NCBI GenBank assembly: GCA_963995525.1
Contig: OZ023210.1
Span: 25,953,116 to 26,017,115, forward strand
Reading direction: 5' to 3'
Origin: Escarpia spicata
Taxonomy: Eukaryota; Annelida; Polychaeta; Sabellida; Siboglinidae
DNA: 64,000 bases
The notes under the pieces are model-generated. The model had not been told where the DNA came from and made no database searches. It saw only the letters and a program-made list of their open reading frames with translations. This document shows positions 12,201 to 27,200 of this stretch, piece by piece (position 1 is the stretch's first letter; each line of letters begins with the position of its first letter). Both the position numbers and the translations under genes were made by a program.

Positions 12201-15200
12201 TCATTTTTTTGCATTTTAAAAGACATCCTAAATTTAACAGCATATTCTGTTTAATGATACATTTTCCTTACATGATCTTTATCTTAGTGAAATGATCTCC
12301 CCTGCTCTCCTGAAATTGAATACCAATACTGCTTCTTAGGAAAACATTCAGCCTTGTTGCAAACACTACACATAAGCTACACCATACTGATTTACCAGCA
12401 AATTGAACTAAGGCAATGTGGAGTAAACAAAACTGCTTTTTTATTTCAGTAAGGATTTCAGTCCCAGTGCCTTCAACTGAGAGACAGCATTCTAAGTTTG
12501 ATGCTGTAATGTAGCACTGTTTGTGGTCAGGTGTAACGAACCAAGTCCTCCCCTTCCATTGATCACTTCCATTCAACGCTCCATTTGGTTCTCCACAAAT
12601 CACTTCCTGTGCACCACTATATGATATCACTGTAGCCAGTTGTGTATGCCAGCTTGGCATACTAACAGATTTTCTTATTGCTACTATGCTCATTACCGTG
12701 ACATAATCAATAGGCTCATGCCTGTTGTGGACCAGCCAAATGGTTTAATAAGTACCGGTAGTTAATGAATGGCTACCAAAACCATAAGTGAACCTGCCTT
12801 CCATGTGGTTACTCCTGGACTTGCACTTGCCGTAGCATGTTTTATATCATCTTCATTTCCTAGTTATGACTATTTTAAAATCTGGTCTTTGTATATTTAT
12901 AAAATAGATGAATGCTAAATTGTTATGGAACCTTGTAATTTATGATTTACAATAAAAATGTTGTTGGCTTATATCGCCTGGCAAGTCCAATTTAACACAG
13001 CGTTGAACAAATATGATTTTATTAAATATAAAGTATCCGGAAGGTACATATAGCCACGGACATATTTGTTGTTGTTAGTGAAATGTGACAACATTACTGA
13101 TTTAGTTACTTCAAATGTCAGCCCCTCACTGATCAATATCAGCTGGGGATATTATCAAGGATAGATGGGATATTGATGGACTATCGATATTCTCATATCT
13201 TGTCCATTTGCCGTGTGGACCTTGTTGATATGCGTGGCAGTCTTGTTATACCTTGTTAACATTTGATACCATCCGTTGTCATTGGAGATGTTTGTCAATG
13301 TCAGTGTCACATTCACTATGTAATTCCAGTCTTCTTATGGGCTTCTAGAATAAACAAGTGACTAGTAAAAGCTGCACACATCTCAGGGGATTCACTAATG
13401 AAGAACTGGCAGCATGCTCAGTGCATGTTTACGCTGGCTTCTTCAAATCAATAACTAGTGTATTGAACATAGCACAGAATGTGCACTCTTGACAGGGGCC
13501 ACTCTAAGTGTGGGTCGTAATGAAGCCAACTGTCGTAATGACTATATATTCTGACACATAAAAATAATTCAATTCTCAGCTGTCCGAATACAGTACAGTA
13601 GAACCTTGCATTACGGTCACCTTTTTAATACAGCCATCTCACAATTAAGGTCACCCTCGACAGCCCCAAAGTATTTCTGTAACCGTAAAGTATAGAAGTT
13701 GTTCCTGTTAATATGGTCACCTCGCTATTCAAGTCACTTTCGCCCAGTCCGTCCCGGGGGTGACCTTAATAGTGAGGTTCCACTCTACAAATTATTGTTG
13801 GCGTCCGAAAACGTAGAGTCACTATATACTGTATGTATTTGGAGATGTAAAGAGTTATAGGTGATAGGTATCTGAAAACACAGAGTCACTATGTACTGTA
13901 TGTATTTGGAGATGTAAAGAGTTATAGGTGATAGGTATCTGACAACATAGAGTCACTGTATACTGTATGTATTTGGAGATGTAAAGAGTTACAGGTGATA
14001 GGTATCTGAAAACACAGAGTCACTGTATACTGTATGTATTTGGAGATGTAAAGAGTTACAGGTGATAGGTATCTGACAACATAGAGTCACTATATACTGT
14101 ATGTATTTGGAGATGTAAAGAGTTACAGGTGATAGGTATCTGAAAACACAGAGTCACTGTATACTGTATGTATTTGGAGATGTAAAGAGTTACAGGTGAT
14201 AGGTATCTGACAACATAGAGTCACTATATACTGTATGTATTTGGAGATGTAAAGAGTTACAGGTGATAGGTATCTGACAACATAGAGTCACTATATACTG
14301 TATGTATTTGGAGATGTAAAGAGTTGCAGGTGATAGGTATCTGACAACATAGAGTCACTATATACTGTATGTATTTGGAGATGTAAAGAGTTATAGGTGA
14401 TAGGTATCTGACAACATAGAGTCACTATATACTGTATGTATTTGGAGATGTAAAGAGTTACAGGTGATAGGTATCTGACAACATAGAGTCACTATATACT
14501 GTATGTATTTGGAGATGTAATGAGTTACAGGTGATAGGTATCTGACAACATAGAGTCACTATATACTGTATGTATTTGGAGATGTAAAGAGTTATAGGTG
14601 ATAGGTATCTGACAACATAGAGTCACTGTATACTGTATGTATTTGGAGATGTAAAGAGTTACAGGTGATAGGTATCTGAAAACACAGAGTCACTGTATAC
14701 TGTATATATTTGGAGATGTAAAGAGTTACAGGTGATAGGTATCTGAAAACACAGAGTCACTATGTACTGTATGTATTTGGAGATGTAAAGAGTTATAGGT
14801 GATAGGTATCTGACAACATAGAGTCACTGTATACTGTATGTATTTGGAGATGTAAAGAGTTACAGGTGATAGGTATCTGAAAACACAGAGTCACTGTATA
14901 CTGTATGTATTTGGAGATGTAAAGAGTTACAGGTGATAGGTATCTGACAACATAGAGTCACTATATACTGTATGTATTTGGAGATGTAAAGAGTTACAGG
15001 TGATAGGTATCTGAAAACACAGAGTCACTGTATACTGTATGTATTTGGAGATGTAAAGAGTTACAGGTGATAGGTATCTGACAACATAGAGTCACTATAT
15101 ACTGTATGTATTTGGAGATGTAAAGAGTTACAGGTGATAGGTATCTGACAACATAGAGTCACTATATACTGTATGTATTTGGAGATGTAAAGAGTTGCAG

Positions 15201-18200
15201 GTGATAGGTATCTGACAACATAGAGTCACTATATACTGTATGTATTTGGAGATGTAAAGAGTTATAGGTGATAGGTATCTGACAACATAGAGTCACTATA
15301 TACTGTATGTATTTGGAGATGTAAAGAGTTACAGGTGATAGGTATCTGACAACATAGAGTCACTATATACTGTATGTATTTGGAGATGTAATGAGTTACA
15401 GGTGATAGGTATCTGACAACATAGAGTCACTATATACTGTATGTATTTGGAGATGTAAAGAGTTACAGGTGATAGGTATCTGACAACATAGAGTCACTGT
15501 ATACTGTATGTATTTGGAGATGTAAAGAGTTATAGGTGATAGGTATCTGAAAACATAGAGTCACTGTATACTGTATGTATTTGGAGATGAAAAGAGTTAC
15601 AGGTGATAGGTATCTGACAACAAAGAGTCACTATATACTGTATGTATTTGGAGATGTAAAGAGTTACAGGTGATAGGTATCTGACAACATAGAGTCACTA
15701 TATACTGTATGTATTTGGAGATGTAAAGAGTTACAGGTGATAGGTATCTGACAACATAGAGTCACTATATACTGTATGTATTTGGAGATGTAAAGAGTTA
15801 TAGGTGACAGGTATCTGAAAACACAGAGTCACTGTATACTATATGTATTTGGAGATGTAAAGAGTTACAGGTGATATGTATTTGACAACATAGAGTCACT
15901 ATATACTGTATGTATTTGGAGATGTAAAGAGTTACAGGTGATAGGTATCTGACAACATAGAGTCACTGTATACTGTATGTATTTGGAGATGTAAAGAGTT
16001 ATAGGTGATAGGTATCTGACAACATAGAGTCACTATATACTGTATGTATTTGGAGATGTAAAGAGTTACAGGTGATAGGTATCTGAAAACACAGAGTCAC
16101 TGTATACTATATGTATTTGGAGATGTAAAGAGTTACAGGTGATATGTATTTGACAACATAGAGTCACTATATACTGTATGTATTTGGAGATGTAAAGAGT
16201 TACAGGTGATAGGTATCTGACAACATAGAGTCACTGTATACTGTATGTATTTGGAGATGTAAAGAGTTATAGGTGATAGGTATGTATTTGGAGATGTAAA
16301 GTATATACTGTATGTATTTGGAGATGCAAAGAGTTATAGGTGATAGGTATGTATTTGGAGATGTAAAGTATATACTGTATGTATTTGGAGATGTAAAGAG
16401 TTATAGGTGATAGGTATCTGACAACATAGAGTCACTGTATACTGTATGTATTTGGAGATGTAAAGAGTTACAGGTGATAGGTATCTGAAAACATTCAGTA
16501 CAGAAAATTATAATTTTTGTAGAGTTTTAGGGTGTCCGAAAACATACAGTGCTTGAATAAATGCAATCATTGCGCTAACTGGACATTGTAGTCAACAGCT
16601 GGACAGAGAGCAAGACCACCTTGTGTCCATCTGTCTTGCCATGTGGCCTTCTGTCCAGTTTCGACCATGGTTTTTATCAATGCAGATTTTGCCATTCTTT
16701 GTTGTCGCTTTGTCTGGTAAGTTTTCTCAATAGTAGGCCAGCCAACATGTGATTTTATACTTTTAATGGCATATTTGTTAATAGAAGGAATTGATGCTAG
16801 ACACACCACTTAAGGGATAACAAAAATATGGGTGGATGCCACCCTTGATTTAGAATTTGAAAGTAATTTTGAAGGTCACAAACCCAAACTTGGGTCAAAT
16901 TATTTTTATTAATTAATTGACATCTACTTGAGTCCGTCTTTCTAATAAAACCAAAGATTTTGTGGTTTGCAGATGTATTGTTTGTGTTATCAGGTGTTGA
17001 AATTTGAATTTACCCATAAATGTATGGAGTAAGCTAACATAAAAACGTGTTTTTCTCTAAATGTGTTTATTGCATATACCAAGGTTATTTATACACCCAG
17101 TCATTCAAACCAAACATGTTTTCAGAATCCCATTAACAAAATGTACATGCTAATGTGCTAATATATATTTGTTTGGACATTAATATGATGTAGAAGTAAA
17201 ATAACTTGCCCAAAATGTAGCTAGGATGTTCAAGAAGAGAGGTGACAATCACAGAGTAGAACTTTGCAACGCATTTGGCCAACTGCCAGATGTTCTGAGG
17301 ACAGAGACAATTTGATATCTCATGCACGAGTTTAACAAGAAGCACTCTTGTAGTCCAAACTTGAGGATGTGATTACAAAGAGTTCTACACGGACATTGTG
17401 GAGATCATGCTGAGAGGAATGGCAACTAGAAGTATTCGCTGCACTACTATGCCTTGACTAACTATCCACGGTCATACACAATTAATTATGCCCGACGGAG
17501 AACGATCTATCTTTCAGACATGAAACACCCCGAGAATACAGGCAAGGGTTTATTGCAGTGTTAATTAAAGGACATTTTATTGTGGAGAAAACCAAAAAGG
17601 CGGTTCAACTAAATTTCTGCTTATTAGGCAACTGAATGTCTGAGTCAAAGACTAGAGCATGCAGAATGCAGGATAGCATCATCGGCATTAGAAAGAGCGA
17701 GCGAGCCAGATCACCGGGACGTCCTGTTCTTTGGGTGGCATCACCGTCCATATATAGTAGGAGATATCCATGTCCAGACAGCTCTCTGGCAAACATACAT
17801 CTTCTTCCAGGTATAGGAGTCGATGCGAAATGAGACATCTGTATAGTCCTGATCTGTAACCAACTCTTCCCCTGATTGTAAGCATATGCAATGTAAAGTT
17901 TTGGGGCACCTTTTTCAGGGGGGATAACATCTCCTGACCCAAAGAGTTGGATCTTGTCAGGATTGACGGTTAGCTACTCGTATGTGCGACACACAAATGT
18001 CCAGCCAATGCACGTTTTCCGCTGTGATCAGCTCCCACGACAAGGAATGGTTGGATCAGGAAAGTTGTTAAGCACTACTTCTTCACATGACCACTAAAGC
18101 TGTTGTCGTATCACAACTTTTGTCAGTGCATGGAAGCTGAGCAGGTTGTCCCTCGCAGGTTGTGTCAGCTTCTCAGATTCTGCTTCTGGAAGTTCCAAGG

Positions 18201-21200
18201 GAGTTCACCTTTATTGGTGTCGAGTTCATCTCACCTCAAAATTTGGCCAGAGACAGCAGGATTAGTGATACTGATAGCTAAGGCTTCAGGATATTCACCG
18301 TTTCCATTATTCGACCTGTAATGACACCACTGAGGTATTGCTTCGACCTGTAGTGACACCACTGAGGTATTGCTTCGACCTGTAGTGACACCACTGAGGT
18401 ATTGCTTCGACCTGTAGTGACACCACTGAGGCATTGCTTCGACCTGTAGTGACACCACTGAGGTATTGCTTCGACCTGTAGTGACACCACTGAGGCATTG
18501 CTTCGACCTGTAGTGACACCACTGAAGTATTGCTTCGACCTGTAGTGACACCACTGAGGCATTGCTTCGACCTGTAGTGACACCACTGAGGTATTGCTTC
18601 GACCTGTAGTGACACCACTGAGGTATTGCTTCGACCTGTAGTGACACCACTGAGGTTTTGCTTCGACCTGTAGTGACACCACTGAGGTATTGCTTCGACC
18701 TGTAGTGACACCACTGAGGTATTGCTTCGACCTGTAGTGACACCACTGAGGTATTGCTTCGACCTGTAGTGACACCACTGAGGTATTGCTTCGACCTGTA
18801 GTGACACCACTGAGGTATTGCTTCGACCTATAGTGACACCACTGAGGCATTGCTTCAACAGCTTCCTGTGAACACTGGTACCGGTAGTGTTCTTTGCACT
18901 CTGCTAGATGAAACTAGTTGCTTCGTACAGACCAGCAACGGTTTATGAGTGTTCCTTCCTCAGTACACCATGAAACACTATAGTTTCTTCAACCAATATT
19001 TGGTGATAACATGCTATTTTTCTAGGTCTTCAGCAGTTAGACAGTTATTGGCCACAGCAGTTGGTGCAGTCTTTGGTTTCCAAAAAATAAAAGTCATTAC
19101 TGTATGTCAATCCAGTGACTGCTGTAGACTCCTGTATGGAGTCAGCAATGGTGCTGTTTGGCTTTTATCACATGCTTGACAGGAAAACAACTCTGTTTGG
19201 AGGAACAAAAGCACCCCACCTGTAAGTCAGTGTTTCCATACTCTCCTAGCTCATCTGAATACACCAATTATTGTAAACTTTGTGGCAAACTTCTTCAGGT
19301 CATCAGCATCACGCTTCATCTGTGGAGGCATACCACCAGAGCGGGTGAACGTGGTATCTTTCCCATCGTATTCCACATTCAAGAGGGTTGATCTTTATTA
19401 TGGTGAGATTCGTGATCATTCTGACTATGTGATGCAAAATGTGTAGTGACTTGATTATCCCTTGTAATATGGTGTTGTCATGTTGTACCTTCACACCCAT
19501 TCAGTTGGCTGATCTGCTGGAAATTGATTGAAGCGCCTTATGGTTTATCAAAACAAAGTTGAACATTGCATGAAACCCTGGTGCTATCTTCTCGTGGAGT
19601 TTCATGTCTGCAATATGGATCGGTCCACATCATAGTTTGTGCACTAATGAATTTGTAACCGTAGATCGTTAGTCATGACAACATGGCAGGGATTGTTTCT
19701 ACTTGCGTCTAAGACGATGACATACTGAAATTTGGATTGCCAAAGTGCTTCCTACTAAACTCCTCCATATGATAGAAAACATTCTCGTTCCTCAGAACAT
19801 CTGACAGTTGGTCCATTGCATTGCAGAGTTCTTCTCTGTGATTGACAATGCTTTTCTTAAACAACTTATTCACCTTTTGGGCTAGTTCTACATCATAATC
19901 ATGACTATATGTATGTAGGTTTAAGAAAAACCTGCCCATATAGAAAGATTGGATGTGCAAACAACTTTGATATACATGTAAACACATTTCGATAAAATGA
20001 CATATTTATGTTGGATTAGTCTATACATCTGTGTGTGTATTAAATGTTAAGGATAAGTTAAGAGACAGAGACTACATGTATATTATGTCAATGGGATTCT
20101 GAAAACATGTTTGCATAGAAAGATTGGGTGTGTAAACAACTTTGGCATATCTTATAACACGTTTCGAGAAAACTATGTTTGTATATTAAATTATTCCATA
20201 CATTTATAGGTAAAATCAAAGTTCAACACATGATAACACAGACAATACATCTGCAAATTATAAATATTTTGTTTGGTGCAAAGATATGATCACGTAGATG
20301 TCACATAATGAAAACTATTTTTGACCCAAGTTGAGTTTGTGACCTTCAAAATGACCTTCAAATTCAAAATTGAGGGTGGCATCCACACACACCGTTTTTC
20401 TTATCCTATGAACGGTCAACATAGCATGAACTCATCATGTGGTTCTGAACATTATCATTCCTCTAAACATCGGACAGTTGGTCAACTGCGTTGTAGAGGT
20501 CTACTCTGTGGTTGTCACCTCTCTTCTTGAACAACTTATCCACATTTTGGCAAGTTCTAGGATTTCCACATCACGTTCACAAACAAAGATATGTATGTTC
20601 ATATACTGTATGTGTAGAATTTGTAAAATATGTTAACATAATGGATATGCAAGAAACATTTAAACACACAATAAATACATTTCAAGAAAGTCACGTTTTT
20701 GTCTTTCATTATTCCATATATGTTTGTGTAAATCCAAAGTTTAACACCTTATATCACAGCCAATACTTCTCCAAAGTTTAACACCTTATATCACAGCCAA
20801 TACGTCTCTAAAGTTTAACACCTTATATCACAGCCAATACTTCTCCAAAGTTTAACACCTTATATCACAGCCAATACTTCTCCAAAGTTTAACACCTTAT
20901 ATCACAGCCAATACTTCTCCAAAGTTTAACGCCTTATATCACAGCCAATACTTCTCCAAAGTTTAACGCCTTATATCACAGCCAATACTTCTCCAAAGTT
21001 TAACGCCTTATATCACAGCCAATACTTCTCCAAAGTTTAACGCCTTATATCACAGCCAATACTTCTCCAAAGTTTAACACCTTATATCACAGCCAATACT
21101 TCTCCAACGTTTAACACCTTATATCACAGCCAATACTTCTCCAAAGTTTAACACCTTATATCACAGCCAATACTTCTCCAAAGTTTAACGCCTTATATCA

Positions 21201-24200
21201 CAGCCAATACTTCTCCAAAGTTTAACGCCTTATATCACAGCCAATACTTCTCCAAAGTTTAACGCCTTATATCACAGCCAATACTTCTCCAAAGTTTAAC
21301 GCCTTATATCACAGCCAATACTTCTCCAAAGTTTAACACCTTATATCACAGCCAGCCAATACTTCTCCAACGTTTAACACCTTATATCACAGCCAATACT
21401 TCTCCAACGTTTAACACCTTATATCACAGCCAATACTTCTCCAAAGTTTAACGCCTTATATCACAGCCAATAATTCTCCAAAGTTTAACACCTTATATCA
21501 CAGCCAATACTTCTCCAACGTTTAACACCTTATATCACAGCCAATACTTCTCCAAAGTTTAACACCTTATATCACAGCCAATACTTCTCCAAAGTTTAAC
21601 GCCTTATATCACAGCCAATACTTCTCCAAAGTTTAACACCTTATATCACAGCCAATACTTCTCCAACGTTTAACACCTTATATCACAGCCAATACTTCTC
21701 CAAAGTTTAACACCTTATATCACAGCCAATACTTCTCCAAAGTTTAACACCTTATATCACAGCCAATACTTCTCCAAAGTTTAACGCATTATATCACAGC
21801 CAATACTTCTCCAAAGTTTAACGCCTTATATCACAGCCAATACTTCTCCAAAGTTTAACGCCTTATATCACAGCCAATACTTCTCCAACGTTTAACGCCT
21901 TATATCACAGCCAATACTTCTCCAACGTTTAACACCTTATATCACAGCCAATACTTCTCCAAAGTTTAACACCTTATATCACAGCCAATACTTCTCCAAA
22001 GTGTAAAAGCTTTGATTTTCTGTAAAGATATACTCAAACAGATAAAAAAAACATTTTTACCCCAGTTGACTTTGTGACCTTCAAAATGACCTTTAAATTT
22101 AAAATCGAAAGTGGCATCCGCCTTAGTCTTTTTCCTCATTCCGTGACTGACTGATGCAGCATGGATGCCCACTATTAACAAACAATGCCGTTAAAACATA
22201 TTCTAAAAAGACAACTTTTCAATGTTTGACTGGTCCGCTATAACAGTTTGTCCATTTAGTGATCTTTTATTTCAGCAATGTTGAACTGTGGGCAATGGTG
22301 GATATTTGTGAATGAGTGGTCTTTGTGCAGTAATTGTGGCATGGCTGAATTATCTAAATGCTTCTCAGAGAAGTTGAGATGGTGTTTGATTGAACTGGTC
22401 TGTCGTGGAGTAAAGGTAAGTTCTTATAATTAGCTCTAAGCGCTTTACTCCCTGGCAGACCTGTTCAAACAGACACCATCTCGACTCTTCTGGGAAGCAT
22501 TCAGCCATGCTGCAATTAATGCTCGAAGACTAGTTGTACACAAATACCCACCACTGTCTATAGCCAGGTACTCATTCATACAGTTACCTAAGGTTCGACA
22601 TAGCTGCACAGGGTTCACACTCGGGTCCTCTAGCCACTGCACCATTGCGCTTCACAAAAGTGTAATGCGCTTTGTGCTACCATAAGGACTCGATACTGCG
22701 CTATATAAGAACCTACCTTTACCTTTATTTTACAGCGGCTGCGAGTGGAGCGATTGTGAAGTTCCTCGAGATCGACTGGACGGAGGAAAGCAGCAATGGC
22801 TGGATGCTCCTCAGCACCATCAACCTCCTCTGTAGCTCCCACTCGAGTCTCGTAGACTGCATGACAGCCGCCGCCCTACCCTCCACCCTTGTCAAGTGTC
22901 TCTACCTCTTCTTTGACCTGCCTGACATCCAGCTCACCCCCTCCACCCCCCAGCCTGGGTGTGAGTTCACCCCAGAGGAACGCAGAGTCTTACTGCAGAA
23001 GGTCTTCGCACAGGTGAGCACAACTGTGTTGTTGTGTATTATGTTATGAACATGTGTCTGTTATATGTATTTTACTTATTTATTTAGTACGTATTTTATT
23101 ATATACTAATTATTTTGAATAGATTACTTTTAATATTATGTAACTTATAAAGCGCTACAGAACCAAGAATTCAATCATAAGCTAAGTATATTTAAACTAT
23201 AAGCATATTTTAACAAGTTTTGGTCCTGTCATATTCAACTTAATAAAACCGGCGTTAAAGCTGTTATAATTATCGCTCACTTTCACCAGTTGGCAATGTT
23301 TAGTTTTTAAAATGTTGTCCTTTGTAACTATTACACTGTTAAATGATTAAGTTACAAAACATGCTGCCTGTGGGTTTTTTCTATTGACGTTTAGATTATT
23401 ATTGGCATTTTATATTATTATAATGAAACTGTATTTAAAACGGAATCATGGTGCAGTTGAGTTTTGATCTATAAGGCATTGCCATTGAGTGATTGACACT
23501 GCAGTCAGTTTCTGCCTATCTAAGGCTACGGCTGAGTGAATTTTAATAAATATAAATAGTTCTCCCTCCCTTAATAGGCCTGTAAGTCTCAATTTAGTTA
23601 CCGGAGTTGGCCCCGGTTCAACATTTTCTAATTAAATAAAGTAGGCTTCATTGTTAAAATTTAGACTACTGATCATGTAAATGTAATTTACTTTTTGACT
23701 TATGCCTGGGCTTAACATTCTTTACTATTTATTATTTATACGATATATAATTAAATGGTTTTGGTCTATTAATTTCTACTAAATATGATAATAGTTTAAC
23801 ATAATTATGTCACCATTATTCTTATTGGGTGTTTTCTGCTTGTCTTGCTCTGTTGCTGTAAGGGATACAGATTTTGTTTTATGCAAACCATTGACATCTA
23901 ATCATTTTAATGTGCTTTTTCCTAATCACACTAGAATCCATCATTCTATTTCAATTTTGCATAGTCTGCCATGTCTTCATGTTTGTTATAATAGAAAGTT
24001 ACTGCCAATCCCCCGCTCTACGCCAACATTGAAATTAGCAATAATTTTACTACTAGCAGGAGATTTAAGTCCCAATCCTGGGCCAGCTGTTAAACGAAAC
24101 ATTCGGGTGGCCACTACAAACGTTCAGTCTGTATGATAAGACAGGTTCACTTTGTGATTTATTAATTTCAAAGAAAATTAACATTCTTGCTGTAACTGAG

Positions 24201-27200
24201 ACCTGGCTCAGACCACATGATACACATGCATGCATTGCTGACGTTTCCTCTTCTGGTTACACCTTTCACCATCGACCACGTTTAGTCGGCTGTGGAGGTG
24301 GTGTTGGCTTTCTTATATCACAGCAGTTCAAAGTTAAATTACATTCTAACCCTGAATACTCAGTTTTGAGTCCATCTGTGCTGAAATTTCAGATTCTTCT
24401 TTCTCCGCACACTTTGTTTGTATCTATCGACCTCCAGGACATCCGGCCAATTTCTTTGAAGACTTTCAGGATATGTTGGAAAATCTGGCAGTTATTCATT
24501 CAGAATTTTACATTCTTCAACAACTACGTTTGATGATATTCTGGCATCATTTGATTTGAAACAACATGTTACATTTTCGACACATATACATGGCCATTGG
24601 CTTGACCTCTTGATAACCCGTTCAACTTGTAATAATATCCAAGCACCTACTGTTTCAGATGGGTTATCAGATGACTATACTGTCATTGCCAATATTAACG
24701 GTTCTATAGCCCCTTTACAATCGAAGCACAATGTGTCTTACAGAGCCATTCATAGGATTGACATTACAGCTTTAATGGCTGATATCCTTATATCTGCCCT
24801 TATCACAGATAAAAAAAAACATCTATCTGACATATATAAACAGTACTGTCAAGTACTCAATGCATTACTTAACAAACATGCACCTATAAAATCCAAATGT
24901 GTATCAGAAAGGTCATCGGCTCCATGGAGGACTTCCGAAATTATACTATCTAAAAGGCGTCGTCGTTATTTAGAGCGTGTCTGGCGCAAATCATTAGATA
25001 GGTTGTGCTATTCTAAGCAATGTCACCTCTGTAACAGACAGATGGCCAAAGCTAAATCAGATTATTATACAAATATGGTCATAAATAAGTCTGATAACCC
25101 ACGTCAGTTATGGAACTGCATCAGTAACATTCTACATAGACGGCCTACTCCATCGCTACCTGATCATGTGTCAATTAAGTCTCTATGTGATTCGTTCTCT
25201 AGTCACTTTAAGAGTAAAATCAGTATTATTCATTCTGCTTTCCCACGTCATAATTTAAGTAATGTCAGTGTGGACTTTCCACATGTAAATTCTTTACTTG
25301 TATCATTTGAACCTGCAACAGTTTATGAAGTTAGGAAAATAATTATGTCCTCCCCAAATAAATCTTGTGCACTTGATCCATTTCCAACAATACTGCTAAA
25401 AGCATGTCTCGATGCACTAATTGGACCTATAACAAATATTATAAATGCATCAGTTTGCTCTAGCTGTTTTCCTGATGATTTCAAATACGCCCATGTCACA
25501 CCACTTCTTAAGAAGTCTTCTCTGCCTATAGACCTATTTCTAACCTCAGCTTTATTTCCAAAATACTTGAATAGGTTGTAGCAAGTCGTCTAAGGTCTCA
25601 CGTTAGCACAGATGTCTTAATTAATGTGTCACAATCGGCATATAGACAGTTTCATTCAACAGAGACTGCCCTCTTGAAGGTTCATAATGACATTAACTTG
25701 AACATTAATAATGGTAAAGTGACTGCACTTACCTTATTAGATCTCTCTGCCGCATTTAATACGATTGATCACAACATTCTCATTGAACGCTTATTAAAGT
25801 GGTACGGCATATCTGGCACAGCTCTAAGCTGGTTTTCTTCATATATAACTGATGGATACAAAACTATAAAGATTAGGAACTGCTTTTCAGCTGTACTGCT
25901 GGCTTTATTTGGTGTTCCCCAGGGTTCTGTTCTTGGACCTTTGCTTTTTACTCTTTACACCACGCCACTAAGCTCTGTTATACAGACAACTTGGATCATC
26001 ATCATTATTAACAAGATTTAACAAGATTGCCAACCAGAAAATTACTCTGGATGGCAGTTGGACAAGGAAGCCTTTTGGCTTATCGAGAGTCCAATACTTT
26101 TTATCTACATGTATCCCGCCTTTTTAAGGTGTGTGTCGATTTTATTTTTAAACATATTCTCGCTACTAGCACCAACACAATCATTATGCTGATGATACTC
26201 AGATCTACATTTCGTTGGCTACCCCGGATACAAATCGCTCCCTTAACCAACTTAGTGATTGCCTTCAAGACATCTTCCACTGGATGACTGATAGCAAGTT
26301 GAAATTAAATGCAAATAAAACTGAATTGATCATTATTGGTACTCCAATGCAGCGTAGTAAACTGGATGGTTTTTTTCCCTGCGCGTATTTTGAATCAGCA
26401 TATCACGCTAGCAATCTCGGTGCGGAATCTAGGAGTGATCTTTGATAGTAACTTCAATTTCCAACAACACATCTCAAACATGTTGCTGCTGTTTTTATCA
26501 TATTCGTGATCTTCACCGTATTCGACGGTATATTATGTCATTTTCTGTTGCTAAAACTATTGCAACAGCGCTTGTTAGTAACAGATTTGACTATAGCAAT
26601 TCCCTCCTTTATAATATCGCTAGCAAGGATATCACAAAACTTCAGCGTGTCCAAAATTGTCTAGCAAGAGTAGTTACAAGATCTCGTTTTTTTCGCTGTG
26701 TACCACTTTTGAAGTCTTTGCATTGGCTTCCTGAACAATATCGTATACCGGTAATATTTAAGATCTGTACCATTACATACCAGGCACTGTCCAGTAAGCA
26801 ACCGTCTTATTTGCATTCATTGCTTACTCCTGTAAGAAAACCTATCCAGGTTCGATCATCTAGTTCTGACCTACTTTTTGTTCCTAGAGTCAATACTAAA
26901 ATTGGAACTAGAGCTTTTTCTGTTGCTGCGCCAACTCTTTGGAATATGCTCCCTCTTAGTGTTAGATCAGTTGAAAATATTATCAAATTCCATCGTCATT
27001 TAAAAACTTATCTTTACAACCTTGCTTATCCACCGTAGCTCCCTAGTGTCTTGACCCATCTGTTGACAACTGGAATACTACTTATGGATCTTGAGATTGA
27101 CCAATCGTTTTGTTTTTATGCGCCTCTGAGCTTGCGGACTGATTTGACCGGGAAGTGTCACGTAATAAACCCGAAGTGCTGGAAATTCCTAAATAATAAT

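Larger units (their letters stand above)
16567..22180. mobile_element. Inverted-repeat composite element, unclassified, decayed
   Basis: A module of about 600 bases occurs three times: inverted at 16567-17340, and direct at 19770-20410 and 20430-22180. Shared blocks include GTGACCTTCAAAATGACCTT, GGTGGCATCCAC and CAGAACATCTGACAGTTGG. The first and second copies thus form long terminal inverted repeats around about 2.4 kb of decayed sequence. That interior holds coding-like stretches on + with stops, for example 19270-19437 ('VNFVANFFRSSASRF', 'RVDLYYGEIRDHSDYVMQNV'). I do not recognise the protein. The third copy contains the 37-bp array. Long inverted termini suggest a DNA transposon or a large viral-type element; no family is claimed. 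Confidence 0.6.

Noticed and set aside
12268..12693. 141-codon open frame on the - strand in intron 2
   Set aside because: No known motif, no splice context and AT-rich codon use; not supported as a gene.
18231..18858. Long open frames in three frames of the - strand (up to 190 codons)
   Set aside because: They are the 32-bp array read in rotation; the repeated peptide is a by-product of a stop-free unit.
20727..22003. Possible CRISPR-like array (regular 37-bp repeats)
   Set aside because: No variable spacers, eukaryotic intron context, and the unit derives from the surrounding element.
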